In this document: one piece after another, positions 25,346 to 33,648 of the stretch | Numbering within the stretch: the first letter of the stretch is position 1 | How the letters are laid out: the number at the start of each line of letters is the position of its first letter | Assembly: GCA_964573705.1 (NCBI GenBank) | Contig: CAZNLT010000001.1 | Coordinates: 1 to 64,000, forward strand | Direction: 5' to 3' | Origin: JAABSQ01 sp964573705 | GTDB taxonomy: Bacteria; Desulfobacterota; Desulfobacteria; Desulfobacterales; Desulfococcaceae | Length of the DNA stretch: 64,000 nucleotides | The notes under the pieces: model-generated | What the model was told of the DNA's origin: nothing | Database searches by the model: none | What the model saw: the letters and a program-made list of their open reading frames with translations, nothing else | Program-made: the position numbers and the translations under genes

Positions 25346-26701
25346 ATGAATATGAAAGATTCCAGATACCATATCAGCCTGTATGTTATTGTCCCTGTAA
25401 TTTTTGCCGGATATGCGACGCTGTCATCCATTCTCATCTATCGCCTGGTACTGTATTGTATAAAGCACAATTTGGCCCCCGGACCCCCGGTTGGGTGGGG
25501 CAGTATCATCGTTGCTGTGGTTGGTTTTCTCTGTGGTTTATTGATCGTATGGGCCATTCTGAGGCCGTTGAAAGAATTCATTCGAAATGCCCAATCGGTA
25601 CTTCCCGAAACTGAAGAATCCGGAGAGAAATCAAAAGGCCAAATGGAGGAATGGGAGAGAGTGTTTAAACGGGTCACTACCGTTTTATCCATGGTGGATG
25701 CAAGACAACTTTTTCCGGATATTATTGCCGAAAGCAAGGCAATGCGAAGCGTACTCAGTCAGATTACGAAAGTGGCTCCCACCGATTCGACGGTACTGAT
25801 TTTGGGTGAAAGTGGAACCGGAAAAGAACTGGTAGCCACGAGTATATTCAAGCAAAGCTTACGTAAAGAAAAACCTTTTATTAAATTGAACTGTGTGGCC
25901 ATTGCAGATGGCTTGTGGGAATCCGAACTTTTTGGACATGAAAAAGGAGCCTTTACAGGAGCGACATCCTCAAAAATCGGCAAGTTTGAACTCGCCCATG
26001 AAGGATCTCTTTTTTTGGATGAAATAGGGGATATGCCGCTGAGTACACAGGCCAAAATTCTGAGGGTACTTCAGGAACGAGAGTTCGAACGAGTCGGAGG
26101 AAATAAAACCATTCGAGTTGATGTACGGTTTATTGCGGCTACGAATAAAGATTTGGCCAAAATGGTCGAAGAAGGAAGCTTCCGTGAAGATCTCTATTTC
26201 AGACTCAACGTATTTTGTCTCAACCTACCCCCTCTCAGGGAAAGAAGAGAAGATATCCAGGTGTTGGCGGAGCATTTTTGCAACAAGGCACCTAAACACG
26301 TCACCCTTTCCCCGGTGGCGGCCCAGATGATGATGGATAATTATTCGTGGCCCGGCAATGTTCGGGAGCTGCAAAATATTGTTGAGCGATCTGCAGTCAT
26401 GTGTGAGGATGGCATAATAGAACCAAGACATCTTCCTGAAAATCTGATCGGTTCGGGGATGATGGTTCATGCCCGGGAGTTTAATTCAGTTCCCGCATCG
26501 GTATCCGACAAGAAATTTGTCGGACTTGATGAGCAACTGGCGGGATTTGAGGTTGCAATCATTAAAGAGGCCCTCAGGGAAGCCGATGGGGTCCAGGTGA
26601 AAGCGGCTAAGTTGCTGGGGATTAAGGAGAGAGCACTCTGGCATCGGATTAAAAAATTCGATATAGATGTTAAAGCCATTAAGGAACGGACTTCGGCTTG
26701 A
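25346..26701 (+). CDS. Membrane-anchored sigma-54-dependent transcription activator
   Basis: From the ATG at 25346 the protein has 451 residues: two membrane helices (about 10-37 and 52-71), a short linker, a sigma-54 AAA+ domain with Walker A GESGTGKE (154-161) and the sigma-54 contact loop GAFTGA (201-206), and a C-terminal Fis-type helix-turn-helix (VQVKAAKLLGIKERALWHRIKKF). There is no receiver domain and no adjacent sensor kinase, so the membrane part itself probably senses. The in-frame GTG at 25280 lies inside the GspF gene and is unlikely to be the start. Its position just before the pilin, and the sigma-54 promoter in between, suggest it activates pilin transcription. Confidence 0.88.
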   Translation: MNMKDSRYHISLYVIVPVIFAGYATLSSILIYRLVLYCIKHNLAPGPPVGWGSIIVAVVGFLCGLLIVWAILRPLKEFIRNAQSVLPETEESGEKSKGQMEEWERVFKRVTTVLSMVDARQLFPDIIAESKAMRSVLSQITKVAPTDSTVLILGESGTGKELVATSIFKQSLRKEKPFIKLNCVAIADGLWESELFGHEKGAFTGATSSKIGKFELAHEGSLFLDEIGDMPLSTQAKILRVLQEREFERVGGNKTIRVDVRFIAATNKDLAKMVEEGSFREDLYFRLNVFCLNLPPLRERREDIQVLAEHFCNKAPKHVTLSPVAAQMMMDNYSWPGNVRELQNIVERSAVMCEDGIIEPRHLPENLIGSGMMVHAREFNSVPASVSDKKFVGLDEQLAGFEVAIIKEALREADGVQVKAAKLLGIKERALWHRIKKFDIDVKAIKERTSA

Positions 26702-26814
26702 GAATAATTTTACATGTTGGGGATCCTTATTGCAGGTGCTTACTTGAAGACGAGTAGGGAAAAGAAATAGTATAGAGATATTGCCTATTTAGGCTGCAAA
26801 TTATGATGCTGAAT

Positions 26815-26880
26815 CTTCAAAAAAATGTGGCGAATATAGAGCTTCAAATATCTGCCATTTGCCCGTTTTGCGCTTTGAAG
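26815..26880 (+). promoter_or_regulatory. Candidate upstream activator sites
   Basis: CTTCAAA occurs at 26815-26821 and 26842-26848, and its reverse complement TTTGAAG at 26874-26880. The last two form a 7-bp inverted repeat. They lie 150-215 bases upstream of the sigma-54 promoter, a plausible enhancer distance for the activator encoded just upstream. This is inference from pattern only. Confidence 0.3.
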
Positions 26881-27030
26881 AACTTCCCAGGAGCAGGCAG
26901 GAGGAATACTTTTGAGTTGGGAATTCTCAGGCTCTATTCAATCCAGGGGCGATTACTTCCGGGGGAAGATCCAATCTTAATATTCCGTCCACTTTATTTT
27001 TTTCGGTGTGCTTTGCCGTGGCAATGTAAT

Positions 27031-27046
27031 TGGCATGTTTTTGGCA
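27031..27046 (+). promoter_or_regulatory. Sigma-54 (-24/-12) promoter of the major pilin
   Basis: TGGCATGTTTTTGGCA matches the sigma-54 consensus TGGCACG-N4-TTGCA at all but two positions, with the invariant GG and GC elements at the correct spacing. Transcription would begin near 27057, about 50 bases before the pilin ATG at 27106. No good sigma-70 promoter is seen beside it. Confidence 0.8.
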
Positions 27047-27105
27047 TGTAAAATTGTTAAATAAAAATACTCTAATCACTGGGATAACTTAGGGGGGAAA
27101 TTTCT

Positions 27106-27591
27106 ATGAATATTCAAAAGGACCAAGGGTTTTTTAAAGATGAACGAGGTTTCACACTAATAGAGGTTATTGCGGTCTTAATCATTCTCGGAATTTTAGC
27201 GGCGGTTGCAGTACCCAAATATTTTGATATTTCCGAGCAAGCAAAAGAAAAAGCATTTGCCAGTGCTTTGTCCCAAGGGATGTCTTTGTGCTCTCTTGCT
27301 TATGGAAAAGCCGCTTTAGATCTAAGTGGTGAACCAAATGCGCAGGATGTATTGGATGCACTAAACGGGATTGATCTTAAAACAAGAGACGAAAACACCA
27401 GCTCCGGGTCCGATAGTGATACCACTATTCCTTCCATCGAGGGTGATTTTGTTTTCACGTTTGATTTGAGTACCGGGGGAGAGCCAAATGGAGGGCAGGA
27501 AGATAAAGATAGTATTAAAATAACGGCTAAAGGAGCTGAAGGAAGTCCCTTCCCCGACGAGGAAAGAACCGCTTATTGGATATTGCCATAA
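27106..27591 (+). CDS. Type IV major pilin, MSHA type
   Basis: The 161-residue prepilin has a 15-residue charged leader ending in Gly, then FTLIEVIAVLIILGILAAVAVPKYF with Glu at +5. Cleavage by a prepilin peptidase would leave a mature pilin of about 145 residues. The globular part is Asp/Ser/Gly-rich. It has its own sigma-54 promoter, a 400-base regulatory region and a strong ribosome site, as expected for the most abundant pilus subunit (MshA-like). No prepilin peptidase gene lies in the window. Confidence 0.85.
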   Translation: MNIQKDQGFFKDERGFTLIEVIAVLIILGILAAVAVPKYFDISEQAKEKAFASALSQGMSLCSLAYGKAALDLSGEPNAQDVLDALNGIDLKTRDENTSSGSDSDTTIPSIEGDFVFTFDLSTGGEPNGGQEDKDSIKITAKGAEGSPFPDEERTAYWILP

Positions 27592-27600
27592 ATGTATCCT

Positions 27601-27648
27601 TTCCCCACTAAAGGGCTGAGACGATTCCCCGCTAAAGGGCTGAGACGA
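27601..27648. repeat. 24-bp tandem duplication
   Basis: Two adjacent 24-base copies (27601-27624 and 27625-27648) differ at one base. Each contains the core CTAAAGGGCTGAGACGA. Nothing else in the window was seen to match. It begins 10 bases after the pilin stop. Confidence 0.85.
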
Positions 27649-27683
27649 TCTCTGGCAGCAATTTAAATCGGGAAAATTAATTC

Positions 27684-27857
27684 TTAAAAAAAATCTGATA
27701 GCAATGGAGTTTGGGCCTTCATTGCTATTTCCGGTTGCTCAAACGGTAGTTGAAATCGGAAATATTCGATTTGCAATTCAATAAGCATCAGGAGGCAACC
27801 GGCAACCTCAGATAACTTAATATCAGGACGAGAGTACCCGTGCATTATTTCATTCAA
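27684..27857 (-). CDS. Possible 57-residue protein
   Basis: A minus-strand frame opens at TTG (27857) just after a GGAGAGGAG ribosome-like sequence, or at ATG (27845), and ends at TAA (27684-27686). The product would contain a hydrophobic helix around VAGCLLMLIELQIEYF and a basic-poor tail. It belongs to no family I recognise. It lies in a gap of the pilus cluster on the opposite strand, so it could be chance; the ribosome site is the main support. Confidence 0.3.
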   Translation of the reverse strand: MNEIMHGYSRPDIKLSEVAGCLLMLIELQIEYFRFQLPFEQPEIAMKAQTPLLSDFF

Positions 27858-28012
27858 TTTCTCCTCTCCATTTTAATCTGGTCTTTGGGTTACAATTTAT
27901 ATTCTATTTAACGAAAATAGAGTACTCTAATCTTCCCTTCTCTCCGGTAAGTTATACTTCTATAGGCGAAAGTATTACAAAAATAGACAACCCAAACCCA
28001 AAGGATGTCGGG

Positions 28013-28528
28013 ATGAACAGTGAAACCTTCAAATTCCCTAATCTTTTTAGATGGGTTGGAGTTCAAAATGGATTTTCATTTTTTGAACTTATAGCGGTAT
28101 TGTTACTGATTTCCATTCTCATTCTGGTCGTATTAAGCCGACAGAACATCGATAATAAAGATTTGGTCTATGAAACTGGCGTTTTAGAATCCAATATTCG
28201 GTATGTACAGCAACTTGCCCTATTGAAGGATCAAAACGACCTGCGAATCAGTTTTGAAGCTGGCACTTACACGGTTTCCGATATGAGTGCGGATGTAACC
28301 TATGTACTTCCAAATGAGAATAGTTCGACCCATTTAATCCATTCGGAGGTTGAAATTAAGATTATAGCCGAGGGGGGAGAGAAAGTCTTTAATTTGGATT
28401 TTGACAAATGGGGTGGAATCAGTAAAGATAAGGATTATACGGTGACCCTGACGGATAGAAGAACGGCTCAATCCAAATCCTTCCGAATCATCAAAAACAC
28501 AGGTTATATCCAAGATGGTATGCGTTGA
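28013..28528 (+). CDS. Minor pilin (MshC/GspH/FimT type)
   Basis: A 171-residue prepilin-like protein with the processing site NG^FSFFELIAVLLLISILILVVLSR (Glu at +5 kept) after a 23-residue leader. The globular part has a beta-rich pattern with DFDKWGGIS near residue 125, a feature of GspH/FimT-type minor pilins. It overlaps the next gene by 14 bases and begins the minor-pilin block. Confidence 0.75.
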   Translation: MNSETFKFPNLFRWVGVQNGFSFFELIAVLLLISILILVVLSRQNIDNKDLVYETGVLESNIRYVQQLALLKDQNDLRISFEAGTYTVSDMSADVTYVLPNENSSTHLIHSEVEIKIIAEGGEKVFNLDFDKWGGISKDKDYTVTLTDRRTAQSKSFRIIKNTGYIQDGMR

Positions 28529-29132
28529 TCGGCAATCCGGATTTACACTGCTGGAGGCCATTATTACCTTGATCATCGCTTCTTTACTCGGTTCAATGTT
28601 GTTTTCTTATTTTGCCGTTGTAAATCAGGCGGTTCTGCCGATCGGATCATACCAGAAATCCCTGGATTTGCAGCGGGTCATGGAAAATATTACCTCCGAT
28701 TACTACACGATCGTCGGAAGGGAAGCGTATCCCCAATGGGAACCTCTGAAAGGCTATTCAGAGAATGAGATAATAGCGTCTAAAGCGATTCCCTTTGGTC
28801 ATCTGTTTATTTGTATTTCGGGAGGAATCAGTGGCGAAATCGAGCCGAATTGGTCGTCCGATGAGAACAATGTGATCGAAGACGGTGGTGTCATCTGGAG
28901 AGAATACAAAGGAGAGCTTGAACCCCTAATTTCCAATTTGGCGCAACAACCGGGAGAGGAATCGGGTGTTTCATCCTATGGGCAATATGAGATCAAAGAG
29001 CTAAAATTTATCCGGTTCGAAAATAATTTGGAAATCCCGGTTTCGGCAGGAGAACCTGAAAATCTGCTGAAACTGACCATACAGAACGACCAGGGCGAAT
29101 CGATCACGACACTATTCACCACATCCTATTAG
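28515..29132 (+). CDS. Minor pilin (MshD/MshO-like)
   Basis: A 205-residue prepilin-like protein with a very short leader (MVCVDRQSG^FTLLEAIITLIIASLLGSMLF, Glu +5). The rest is a globular domain with several WEP/KGYS segments. Place in the cluster suggests an MshD/MshO or PilW-type minor pilin that helps prime the fibre. Start ATG at 28515 lies inside the preceding gene, implying coupling. Confidence 0.72.
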   Translation: MVCVDRQSGFTLLEAIITLIIASLLGSMLFSYFAVVNQAVLPIGSYQKSLDLQRVMENITSDYYTIVGREAYPQWEPLKGYSENEIIASKAIPFGHLFICISGGISGEIEPNWSSDENNVIEDGGVIWREYKGELEPLISNLAQQPGEESGVSSYGQYEIKELKFIRFENNLEIPVSAGEPENLLKLTIQNDQGESITTLFTTSY

Positions 29133-29144
29133 TGGTTTTGAGAA

Positions 29145-29669
29145 ATGCTTTCCCATAAATCGAAACAGAACGGGTTTACCTTGATCGAGGTGATCGCTTC
29201 TCTGATCATCATGGGATTCATCGGATCTATTGCGGGCATGGGCATCGTTCACATCGTCGATGGGTATGTGGTTGCCAAGGAAGGCTCCGCAATGGTTCAA
29301 AAAGGTAGAATCGCCATCTCCCGAATTACTAAGGAATTCCAGTTTCTTACCAAAATTGTCGCTTTACCCACCCCGACCCATTCCGGTATTTCTTATTTTC
29401 GGGAGAATCAAAACTATACATTGAGCTTTCAAGCGGACCTTGGACAAATTTTTTTAAACGATGATTTGCTGCTGGACAATGTGAAAGATTTCTCACTGGC
29501 CTATTATGACCAATATGATGACCCGAAACCGGACCCTTCCGATCTCACAGCGGGATTTTCTGAAAATACCAAACTGGTGGACATTCAATTAGAGTTGAAC
29601 GGCCCTCAAAACACCACCCATCAGTTGGAAACGCGGGTGTTCCTGAGAGGATTGGTGGAAGGCCGATGA
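29145..29669 (+). CDS. Minor pilin (MshO/PulJ-like)
   Basis: A 174-residue prepilin-like protein: leader MLSHKSKQNG, then FTLIEVIASLIIMGFIGSIAGMG with Glu +5. The globular part includes a DNVKDFSLAYYDQYDD segment common in PulJ/PilW-like minor pilins and ends with an ETRVFLRGL motif. The stop overlaps the next start by 4 bases. Confidence 0.72.
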   Translation: MLSHKSKQNGFTLIEVIASLIIMGFIGSIAGMGIVHIVDGYVVAKEGSAMVQKGRIAISRITKEFQFLTKIVALPTPTHSGISYFRENQNYTLSFQADLGQIFLNDDLLLDNVKDFSLAYYDQYDDPKPDPSDLTAGFSENTKLVDIQLELNGPQNTTHQLETRVFLRGLVEGR

Positions 29670-31441
29670 AGCGGCAAGTGAAAGAGGCGAAGGGTTCCAT
29701 TTTAATAACCCTGATCGTAACCATTACCTTGCTGTCGGCTTTGACAGCGGGGATTCTCTCCTTCTCCGCGAGTTCATCCCTCACCACCGTCAACGTGAGC
29801 AATATAAATCGTGCCCACCATCTCGCTGAATCGGGGATACGGTATTCTAAACTGGTCAAGCTGCCCGAGAATAGTTATTTAACCATTTCGCAGAATGAAA
29901 ACGGTCTTTTTCAGATTTTTGATGACAGCTCCTCTCCGACCGATCCAGAACCCATTTCCACATCCGGTTTTCGAATTGCGTATGATGATTGTAGGCTCCA
30001 ATCCACTGGTATCGTAGGGGAGGGCACATTGTTTGAGGTTTCGAGAACTCTGGAGTATTCCTATTCAGCCTCGCTTCCATGCTATTGGTCTTTCAACCTT
30101 CCTTCGCCCAATCCGGTTTTTCCACTGAAAGATGAATACAGCGGAAATTTAGCGTTCCCGAAAGGGGCGATTCGGACCTGCGAAGGCAAAATAGGAGGGG
30201 GGCTCTTTTTTGATAGAGGAGATTACGGGGAAACCGATTTTCAGCCATTCTGCGGAATCGGCAACAGCAATTCCTTTAGCGTCGCTTTTTGGGCTAAACC
30301 TGATCCGGGTACGGAAGGTATTGTACTCGGTGTCAATGACGGTCAAAGCCGGTTCAGCATTGGAATTAATGGGAATAGATGGGTGTGGGCATACGGAGAT
30401 CAAGAAGGAACCGGTGCACCCGTGGATTTCGGCCAGTGGCAATTTGTCTGGGTGTCCTTTGATGCTTTCACAAAAATTTTTAAGATTTCCAAAGACAATT
30501 GTTTCATTAGTGACGTGAATCCGAACGAATCTGAAAACGAATACGATGGATCGGAAATGCTCCCGGAGGTTGTAAAAAACCTCTTCCTGGGTTCGGAAAA
30601 TCGAAATGGAAATCCCCATAATTTTTTCAAGGGAATAATTGATGAGGTTCGTATCTACCAGGGGATCGTTCATTTCGGGAAACAGTTTTGTCCGGAAATC
30701 GATACGGCGGCATTTTTTCCGTTTTCAGACGCTTCTGTTGAAAATACGAGCTTCATTACAGGAGCCATTGAGCCTTTTGATGTCGTTTTTCCTAAAAACG
30801 AAGATTCTAATATTGATTTTGATTTTGTTTCGGATCGATTTGATTGCCCGGACCGTGCCCTTACCTTAGAAGAAGACGAATACATTCATATCGGCTATGA
30901 TGATGAGGAATCCGGAGAGGTAATCAACCAATATCCTTATGCTGTAAGCCTGTGGTTCAAGTCGCCCCCGTTGGGCAGCTCGGACCGCCGGATTTTCGGG
31001 ATCGCGTATAATGACGAGCCTGTGCAGCATGGTCTTTTTTTGTCCGCCAATGAAGAGGGGCGGGCGGTTTTTCAGGCCGGAGCGGATACGATGACCCCCC
31101 TGGAATTTCGCAGTGAATCTCCGGCGGACGATGATGAGTGGCATTTTGTGGTGGTAATCGTTCGCCAAAACGGGTTCCTTTTTTATTTGGATGGTGTTCA
31201 GGTGGGTGCAGAGGATCAGCAGACAGGCGTTCAAATGGATCCCATTCCCAACGTAAACCTCGTTAGGATTGGTAATTGGAACGGCCAACCCGATGGTGGG
31301 GCTAATCCGAATGGCTTTATCGGCAGTATTGACGACATCGCAGTTTATACGAAGGAAAAGATCTGGGACGAAGAAAAAAACGAACTTATTCTCACCGGAG
31401 ATGTTATACGTGAACTTTCCCAACAGCGTCTATCCGAATAA
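29666..31441 (+). CDS. Pilus-associated protein with two LamG domains (MshP/MshQ-like)
   Basis: The 591-residue protein begins with a PilX/MshP-type membrane helix (GSILITLIVTITLLSALTAGI, about 11-32) and an ALAESG-like segment (HHLAESGIRYSKL) typical of PilX-like pilus proteins. It then has two concanavalin-like LamG domains (about 138-333 and 385-580), each with FSVAFWAKP or YAVSLWFKS strands and an IIDEVRIY/SIDDIAVYT ending. MSHA clusters end in MshP and LamG-bearing MshQ; here the two roles appear in one chain. It may sit at the pilus tip or base and bind a glycan or surface. Confidence 0.75.
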   Translation: MKRQVKEAKGSILITLIVTITLLSALTAGILSFSASSSLTTVNVSNINRAHHLAESGIRYSKLVKLPENSYLTISQNENGLFQIFDDSSSPTDPEPISTSGFRIAYDDCRLQSTGIVGEGTLFEVSRTLEYSYSASLPCYWSFNLPSPNPVFPLKDEYSGNLAFPKGAIRTCEGKIGGGLFFDRGDYGETDFQPFCGIGNSNSFSVAFWAKPDPGTEGIVLGVNDGQSRFSIGINGNRWVWAYGDQEGTGAPVDFGQWQFVWVSFDAFTKIFKISKDNCFISDVNPNESENEYDGSEMLPEVVKNLFLGSENRNGNPHNFFKGIIDEVRIYQGIVHFGKQFCPEIDTAAFFPFSDASVENTSFITGAIEPFDVVFPKNEDSNIDFDFVSDRFDCPDRALTLEEDEYIHIGYDDEESGEVINQYPYAVSLWFKSPPLGSSDRRIFGIAYNDEPVQHGLFLSANEEGRAVFQAGADTMTPLEFRSESPADDDEWHFVVVIVRQNGFLFYLDGVQVGAEDQQTGVQMDPIPNVNLVRIGNWNGQPDGGANPNGFIGSIDDIAVYTKEKIWDEEKNELILTGDVIRELSQQRLSE

Positions 31442-31449
31442 TCTCACTC

Positions 31450-33441
31450 ATGACATCCAAAATCGAGAAACTGAACCTTCCCCTGATTCTTGCGCCCGCC
31501 GGAAACAAGGATTCTTTTTTAGCTGCACTGGCGGCTGGCGCCGATGCGGTCTATTGCGGGCTCAAGCAATTCTCCGCCCGTATGGAAGCACCGAATTTTT
31601 CGTTGGACGAAATGGCTTCCCTGGTGCAATTGGCCCATGATCGGAAAACCGAGGTTTACATCACCCTCAATTCTTTACTAAAGCCGGCAGACATCGAATC
31701 CGCCGGTACATTCCTGGATCAATTGAACCGATGGGTCCGGCCGGATGCCCTCATCATCCAGGACCTTTCCTTGATCCGTCTGGCGCGGCAAATCGGATTT
31801 ACAGGAAAACTCCACCTGTCCACACTGGCCAATGTCAGCTTTCCGGCGGCACTCAATATCATTCACCAGAAGTTCGGATCGGAGATCAATCGGGTGGTGC
31901 TCCCGCGGGAATTGAATATCGATGAAATCAAACAGACCGCCGACGCCTGCCCGGATGGGCTTGACCTGGAAGTCTTTGTCCATGGCGCCCTGTGTTACGG
32001 CATATCCGGAAGATGTTACTGGAGCAGTTATATGGGCGGGAAAAGCGGGCTACGAGGCCGGTGCGTCCAACCCTGCCGACGTTTTTATACTCAAAAGAAG
32101 GAGACGAAACGGTTCTTTTCCTGTCAGGACTTGAGCCTGGATGTTCTGGCAAAAGTCCTGCTGTCGATTCCCAAGATTCGGGTCTGGAAGATCGAAGGTC
32201 GTAAAAAAGGGCCGCACTATGTCTACTACACCGTTTCGGCCTATAAAATGCTTCGGGACCATGCCGGTGATCCGCAGATGAAGAAGGTGGCCCTGGGATT
32301 GCTTGAACAGGCCCTCGGTCGACCGGGCACCCATTACCATTTTCTGCCCCAGCGGCCCCAAAACCCGATCAACCCAGAGGACCAGACCGGGTCCGGGCGG
32401 TTGATTGCACGGATGAAAGGCGGCGGAGCACAGCCCTTTATCGTTCCTCATGAGGAACTGCTTCCGGGAGACCTGCTTCGGGTCGGATATGAGGATGGAC
32501 CCGGCCATACGGTGTTTCGAGCGGTCAAATATGTGCCCAAAAAAGGACGTTTATACATCCATCGCAGGTTCCGGAAAATCCCGCCCAAGAATACGCCGGT
32601 TTTCCTGATCGATCGGCGTGAAAAAGCCCTTCAAGATTTATTAATCGATTTGGATAAAGAACTCAATACCCTTAAAAACCAGAAGGTGGGGACTTCCCGC
32701 TTCCGTGCCGACATGTCCCAAAAGAGGCCGATTTCCTTTGCTCAATTGGATTTGCCGGTGTGGCGGTTTCCGGAACCGGGATTTTCCGACAGCCCTTTTG
32801 GGCTATGGCTCTCCTCGGATTTGGACCTGGAGGCGCTCCAAATAGATGTTGCCGCCGTCTGGTGGTGGCTACCACCGGTGATCTGGCCTTCGGAGGAAGA
32901 CCGTTGGACGTCTCTGATTCATGATTTACTGAAAAAAGGCGCCCGGGTGTTCGTGCTCAATGCGCCCTGGCAACCGGCGCTGTTTCCCCAGATAAATCGA
33001 AAATTATCCTTCTGGGCCGGACCCTTTTGCAATATCGCCAACGGGTGGGCGATTGATGTCCTGGCGGCCATGGGGTTCGACGGCGTTATTGTCAGCCCCG
33101 AACTGGGCGGCCAGGATGCTTCGGGCCTGCCGGAACAAAGCCGGCTCCCCTTGGGGATTGTCCTCTCCGGCAACTGGCCGCTGTCGATCTCCAGGGTCCG
33201 CCCGGATGACCTGAAGCCCGAATTCGGGTTTGCCAGCCCGAAAGGGGAACAGGCCTGGCTGCACCAGCATGGCTCCGAGTATTGGGTATACCCCAATTGG
33301 AAACTGGATCTGAGCAACAAAAAAGAGATGCTTCAAGCCTCGGGCTATTCCCTGTTTGTATTCTTGGAGGAACCCCTGCCCAGGCAGATCCACCTGAAAC
33401 AGAGGAAGGGGTTGTGGAACTGGGATATCGATCTTTCCTGA
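31450..33441 (+). CDS. U32-family protein (RlhA/TrhP type)
   Basis: The 663-residue protein has the U32 opening LILAPAGNKDSFLAALAAGADAVYCG, the central LEVFVHGALCYGISGRCYWSS with downstream CVQPCRR (cysteines for an Fe-S cluster), and a long C-terminal extension as in RlhA. Known members of this group hydroxylate RNA bases (23S rRNA C2501, or tRNA wobble uridine via prephenate). The gene follows the LamG protein by 8 bases, so it is probably read through from the pilus operon although no functional link is obvious. Confidence 0.85.
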   Translation: MTSKIEKLNLPLILAPAGNKDSFLAALAAGADAVYCGLKQFSARMEAPNFSLDEMASLVQLAHDRKTEVYITLNSLLKPADIESAGTFLDQLNRWVRPDALIIQDLSLIRLARQIGFTGKLHLSTLANVSFPAALNIIHQKFGSEINRVVLPRELNIDEIKQTADACPDGLDLEVFVHGALCYGISGRCYWSSYMGGKSGLRGRCVQPCRRFYTQKKETKRFFSCQDLSLDVLAKVLLSIPKIRVWKIEGRKKGPHYVYYTVSAYKMLRDHAGDPQMKKVALGLLEQALGRPGTHYHFLPQRPQNPINPEDQTGSGRLIARMKGGGAQPFIVPHEELLPGDLLRVGYEDGPGHTVFRAVKYVPKKGRLYIHRRFRKIPPKNTPVFLIDRREKALQDLLIDLDKELNTLKNQKVGTSRFRADMSQKRPISFAQLDLPVWRFPEPGFSDSPFGLWLSSDLDLEALQIDVAAVWWWLPPVIWPSEEDRWTSLIHDLLKKGARVFVLNAPWQPALFPQINRKLSFWAGPFCNIANGWAIDVLAAMGFDGVIVSPELGGQDASGLPEQSRLPLGIVLSGNWPLSISRVRPDDLKPEFGFASPKGEQAWLHQHGSEYWVYPNWKLDLSNKKEMLQASGYSLFVFLEEPLPRQIHLKQRKGLWNWDIDLS

Positions 33442-33648
33442 TCGGCTTTTATAAGAAATCCTTCCTGCCTCTTCTTTTTTTCCATCTTCTTCATTTTAGA
33501 TCTTCCTGTCCAAACACCTCCTTTTGTGTTGAAATTCATTCATAAACTTATTACAGTACAAGCCAATTCCCGGTAGATTTCAGAAGGCGTCGGCGATAAA
33601 TCGTGTTGAAGGGCATCGGCCCTTTCTTCCTGGATAAGGGGCATCTTC

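Larger units (their letters stand above)
26702..27105 (+). promoter_or_regulatory. Regulatory intergenic region before the major pilin
   Basis: This 404-base gap holds no convincing gene. It contains a sigma-54 promoter at its right end (27031-27046), three CTTCAAA/TTTGAAG boxes (26815, 26842, 26874), a short GCCTA-TT-TAGGC dyad (26783-26794), and a GGGGGG ribosome site before the pilin ATG. Confidence 0.6.
27592..28012. other. Intergenic region between pilin and minor pilins
   Basis: This 421-base AT-rich gap contains a perfect-length 24-bp tandem duplication (27601-27648), a possible small minus-strand reading frame (27684-27857), a CTATTT/AAATAG dyad (27904-27920) and the 10-bp palindrome AGAGTACTCT (27919-27928). 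No convincing gene on the plus strand is seen. Confidence 0.5.

Noticed and set aside
27019..27035. A second overlapping TGGCA pair as an alternative sigma-54 promoter
   Set aside because: The GG and GC elements are one base too far apart; the pair at 27031-27046 has correct spacing.
26803..27051. 82-codon frame before the pilin
   Set aside because: No ribosome site or recognisable sequence, and it runs across the sigma-54 promoter; the region reads as regulatory DNA.
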